Part shown: piece after piece, positions 59,352 through 64,000 of the stretch
Position numbering within the stretch: the first letter of the stretch is position 1
Layout: each line of letters begins with the position of its first letter
DNA from: Plantago elongata
Lineage: Eukaryota > Streptophyta > Magnoliopsida > Lamiales > Plantaginaceae
Direction: 5' to 3'
NCBI GenBank assembly: GCA_036897095.1
Contig: JAYMSP010000127.1
Location: forward strand, 1-64,000
DNA length: 64,000 nucleotides
Notes under the pieces: generated by a model
Told to the model about the DNA's origin: nothing
The model's input: only the letters and a program-made list of their open reading frames with translations
The model's database searches: none
Program-made: the position numbers and the translations under genes

Positions 59352-62300
59352 GCGCTATCAACTGTCCACTTCAGTAGGAAGTGAACTGCCCGAGTATATC
59401 ACTGTTGTGGAACCTAACTTCCCAGTTTCATTTCTGTTTTTTATACTTCTCTAGCTCTTTCATTTTCAGGTGACTACTCTTAATTCTGTTGCTCTTTGCC
59501 CGGAAGTTCAGTGATGGTTTTATCCAAGTTAAACCTTTCTGTTGGCTTCAGTTGAGACTGAGATAATGTAAACATTTATTTTCTTGTTGAATTGATCGTA
59601 AGATTCAATACTGGCTTCAGTGTTAATCACAGGCATGTGTGCTCTGTTATACCATGTCTTCTCTTTTCCAGTACAGTCTGACTTGTTTTTGAACAGTTAT
59701 TTTAACGGCAGATTTCAAATATAATCTGGTGTTCTTACTGAATTGTGTGTGTATACGGTATACCCCTGCTTCTGCATTAGGTAATGTTATAGAAGGCAGC
59801 CTTTCCAAAACCCGGTTCGAGATTTTAGATGAGTCTGAAATCTAACAGCGGAACATCCGTTCTCTCTGTCACCATTGATTCCGTATGCAAAATGACTAGA
59901 AAGTGTCAGAAAGATTGAATCTTATCTTATGTCTTGCTTTCATGTAAAAAAATTTAACGAAGCAGGATAATTCAGTTAGTTGAAGTGGTTGAGGTAGTTG
60001 AATGGAATCATTTTAAGTGTCTGAAAAAGACAGGTCTTCAAGTACTGGGCAGATGCCATCAACATAGGAGAAAAGGAACTTGCACAATCTTGATAATCAA
60101 ATGTTATGGAATAGGTTTGGAACACAATCATAGTCCATAACAACTCTACTCTAGTTGATTAACGGTTTGGCAGTTAACTATAGTTGAGTGATTACTAAAG
60201 GGATTGGTTAATCAAATGTGAATGTGACCCATAGTCCCATAATATGAATTATCAAAGGTTATGCAATGTGCATGCCAAAGTCCAACAAAACAGAGCAAGC
60301 ATAATTATGGTTTGCTGGTGAAATCTTTTGAAACAGAATTATTATTGCTCTACTTGCTAGTTTTAATAATGTACAGCTCTCCATATTAATTCATTTCTCA
60401 CTGAAATACTTAGAATCCATAAATGGAGTACTGGTGTTAGTCAAACTGGCTCGTATACACTCCCATGTTTGGCTGCCTTCAAATTTATTTCATACACACC
60501 CAACTCTACCCACAATGGTTAATTCCTATCCAAGACCAAATATGCTACATGTTCCCAGTATTTATATGGCTGTAGTCTGTACAAGTCAATGTTCATACTG
60601 ATATGTTGCACCAACCTCACCCGTGTATTGATGATTCAAACAGGACTTAAAACCCGCTCAGTTATGCAAGTAATGTGGCCATGTAGATATATAGTCGGTG
60701 GCTATTCTACTGAGACGGATCGCCTATCCCACTTTAGAAACCATTTTATGCACGGTGTCGTACAACAATCAATTAGGTGTGGTCTCCTACCGGCCTACGG
60801 GGTACGTAACAATGTTTGTTTCCGTTACAACAGATCTACAGTTCACAAACTGTCGGTAAGAATGTAACAAAGAGGTAAATCTTGGAAGCAAAATGTGAAA
60901 TTTAGATTCTTCACATGGAATGTTGATGACAAATCCACAGAATGTAGGGCTGGGCATTTCATGTGCAGAAAGATTTAGGACCATGCACATGTGTTTGTGT
61001 TGTGTGTCATCAGTAACACATTATTATTTTTTTTATTTTCAATCTCTATGTGGGACGTTTAATCAATACTTACCCACCATTTTTCTTGTTGGTTCCTTCA
61101 AATCTAAACAAACCCACTGTACGGACACAATGGGAGAGTCCTTTTCCATCAAATTACAATTTGGATTCTAATTCATTTTTGTCACCTGATGTATATATCC
61201 TGCCAGTTTCAATTTGGATTCTTATTCATTTTGAATCCTACTTAGTTGGTCTTGGTTGCAGAAAAGATCGTACTCGAAGAGCCGGGGAAGAGTACGGTGT
61301 AGGGACATTATGAGATTACGGATACATGGTGTAGAAGACAGACAGCTTGCGCAAGATGTATAATTCTAGCCAAAGAGTTCTAACTCACCCTTTGTTCTTG
61401 AAAACCGCCCGTTAAAGTGGAATGTTGATAGTTTTAAAATTCCAATTCATATTCTCAATATCTATGCTAATGGTTTTAATGATTATTTCACTACTCTTTT
61501 ACCACTATTTCAGTATTTTGAACCAAATGTTACTATTCTTAATTATGTTAATCCCAATATCGAGAATTCGTGAATCATCAAAGGAGCTAGAGAAGTACAT
61601 AAAATTAAGATAATTAAAAATAAAATTAGGGTTTTTTCTTGCTTGCTTTTCCTAATCCAAAGATCGAGTTGACAAGCATGCTAAGTGAAATATCCTAGTG
61701 TGGAAGTTAGACACCATGTGAGTTGATTTGGTGTAGGTAAAGTAATGATAAAAAGGATCAATTTATATGTCTAATTGCATGTTGTGATAATGTGGTCGAA
61801 CCAACCGAGATTATTATATGATGATTGACCAAAATTCCGTAAACCGTACTCGTACTACTATCATATATAGCTACTTGTCACAATTATTTTATGCATGTAA
61901 AGTATAGTGAGTATATATACTAACAAATTGAAAAATGTCAATGTGCGTTGTTAAATATACAAATTTTCAAACCGGATGTTAATCACTAACTTAAGACATG
62001 CTCTTCTTTTTAATAAAAAATGTAAAATTAATGTTATTGTTAAAATGATGTGCGTGCCTAACCAGGCAAGTTAGTTGCATACTTATCATCCGTGATTTAT
62101 GCAACAAATGGAGGGAAGTGAAGTTTAAAGTATAAACTTTGAATATGGGCACAAGTAATTGGTCAAAGAATGTAGATAAAGAACATTCACTAGCTAGAAA
62201 AACAAAGTCATGCATGTAATTATAATAATTATATAGGTGTTATTATTCAAAAAGTCCAAGCTGCATAGTGTAACCACCGAAATTCCTATCTTGTTAAATT

Positions 62301-64000
62301 CTTACTTTACTCCGATGTAACATTTAATCAAGAGGCTAGGTGAGAAAAGCATACCATTCGGCTGCCGCGCGATAAATTGAATTCTTTTCTTTCTCACCCA
62401 GTAGGGTCTACTTCTATTTATCAGTTCGAGTTCGATAATAGTACATTATAAATCGACTAGTAATCATTTCGAATATGATTTAAACTTGTTTAATGCTCAG
62501 TAGTTTTATTAGACTATCAATTATATGGCACATACTCTACAGTTTATATGTAAGTGATCTTCGAGATCGTGTTCAGTTGAACATCTGCCAAATGATTAAA
62601 TTTTGTTGCATATCTGATTGAAACACTAAGCTCAACTTTGTTGAACATCTGCCAAATGAACATGATTATTTCCAAACTAGAGTAAAAGCTTACTTATACT
62701 TTCGAACAATTTAATATGTTATGGTTAAAGTAAATATACAATTTTAGGTGAAAAAGAAAATAATTATAGTAAAATATGTTATTTAAATGCAATTTTTTCT
62801 TTATAATGCATGAAATTATATTCAATTAAATAAGTCCGAAATAGTATTTAAATAATATCATTGGTCAAAACGGCCCAAATTAAGTTACGAAATCTAGTTT
62901 TGACTTAACTACTGGAGACTTGAGTAAAGTAGATCTTATCCTTGGCAATTTGTGTACATTCTGATATGAATAATGGAAAAAGATGTTGAGAGATTGCAGG
63001 TCAAGTATTAGGTATAACTTATTGCAAGTACTGTACTCACTACTCGGTGGATATGGCTACAGTCAACTCTCTTTGTTCGAAATATTATACTTAGGAATTA
63101 CATATCAAATTTTATATGAGTGTAACAATGGTCGATTCAGCTTAGACTTTTGATTCAATTAAAGAATTAATCCTCATAAATCCGTTCATTTGAGCACTAG
63201 GGATTCTGTTTCTAACTGTCGCTCACAATATATCTCTCTGACATTTCGTAATTTATTTACTTATACATGTCTCATGTATCATGAAGAGTTATACGGTTGA
63301 CGATTATGACAATTACATCTTGTAGAATGATTTCCTATTACAAACCTATGTATGTTAGATGGTGGATTCATTCATCCATCATTGTAATATCTTCGTAATT
63401 CATTTTGGATCGTATCAGTAGGGATCATGAATTGGTTAATTACTAATTAATATTTGAGAGTCACCACTTGTAAAACTTCCAGCCGTTAAAGTTCATCTTG
63501 TCCCTATTGATTCGTCTTTTGCTATCCCATGTACGGTCGACATTTTATTTTTTGGTTTAATAATTTAAGAAAATTACTTAACGCACGATAATATTTACTA
63601 AATGCATATTATATTTTTATATATTATAAAGGACTCTTTAAATAATATAATTTTTTTGTTGTAGAAAATAGTAAATTATCACATCTTCGGAATTCGGAAA
63701 TATATGAATGTATATACACTACGATATCATAACATAACGAAAATCAATATTATAAAATTATTATACATACTTTACAAATAATGATGAATCTAAGATGTTT
63801 ATATTGTTATAATTCACATTTGTTGTCGTTATTATTTATCTAATTACTTAGTCTAATTAAATTAATTAATTCTATAAAAAAAAATTAAAAAAAGGCTATT
63901 CTTTAATCTGATCAGACCAAATATGGCGAGAATCGGTTTTCGCCAGATCTGACCACCACAGCTCCGATCGGAGCCGGAGCTCTGCAACTCCGATATGGAG
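59352..64000. other. Gene-poor end of the window
   Basis: No gene is supported over about 4.6 kb. The first 300 bases are probably the 3' UTR of the DCD gene. The remainder is AT-rich with short frames lacking domains. The final 100 bases become more GC-rich and contain several palindromes (63907-63916, 63944-63951, 63961-63974). These may be the edge of a gene or a transposable element that continues outside the window. Confidence 0.5.

Noticed and set aside
1-64000. CRISPR arrays, bacterial operons or rRNA genes
   Set aside because: No regularly spaced repeats or rRNA sequence were seen, and the gene structure is that of a plant nucleus. tRNA genes were looked for by eye only, and none was recognised.

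Overview
This window is nuclear DNA from a flowering plant, most likely a eudicot. The genes have many short introns with GT/AG borders, the spacers are long and AT-rich, and the gene families are plant ones (GRAS regulators, plant telomere-repeat binders, XS-domain and DCD-domain proteins). Small non-coding repeats, one LTR-retrotransposon remnant and one piece of chloroplast DNA sit between the genes. The species cannot be named from the sequence; an asterid is a guess.

Layout. 1.4-4.4 kb (+): an MPP6-like exosome cofactor gene. 5.2-21.6 kb (-): four GRAS genes of the LISCL (SCL14/SCL33-like) group. The first three stand in tandem and the middle one is a recombinant pseudogene; the fourth is an older paralogue with an intron in its 5' UTR. 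21.7-27.9 kb: AT-rich spacer with short repeats. 27.9-31.2 kb (-): a telomere-repeat-binding protein (TRP1-like; nine coding exons, 684 aa). 31.2-36.4 kb: spacer with a psaB fragment of plastid origin and an LTR remnant. 36.5-41.1 kb (-): an oxysterol-binding-protein-related protein (ORP3-like; ten exons, 453 aa). 43.0-45.6 kb (+): a Rab5-interacting (RAB5IF/OPTI-like) membrane protein. 47.8-48.7 kb (+): an XS-domain protein without an XH domain. 49.2-50.9 kb (-): an exostosin-type GT47 glycosyltransferase. 51.6-53.9 kb (+): a rhomboid protease with an intact Ser/His pair. 55.6-59.4 kb (+): a DCD-domain protein with an acidic region and a long Arg/Asp/Tyr-rich tail. 59.4-64 kb: no supported gene.

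The genes do not form a functional unit. The order MPP6-GRAS-TRP-ORP3-RAB5IF-XS matches, as I recall it, the order AT5G59460-AT5G59390 on Arabidopsis chromosome 5, so this is an ancient conserved block. The thymidylate kinase gene that lies between GRAS and TRP1 in Arabidopsis is not visible here.

The most distinctive local event is the GRAS tandem. Two consecutive units of about 3.06 kb were produced by unequal crossing-over, and one exchange junction can be placed inside the last codons of the middle copy. No clearly new biological system was found. The best leads are the crossover-born pseudogene, an AT-hook-like motif next to the GRAS domain, the stand-alone XS protein, the plastid insert and two short-repeat families.
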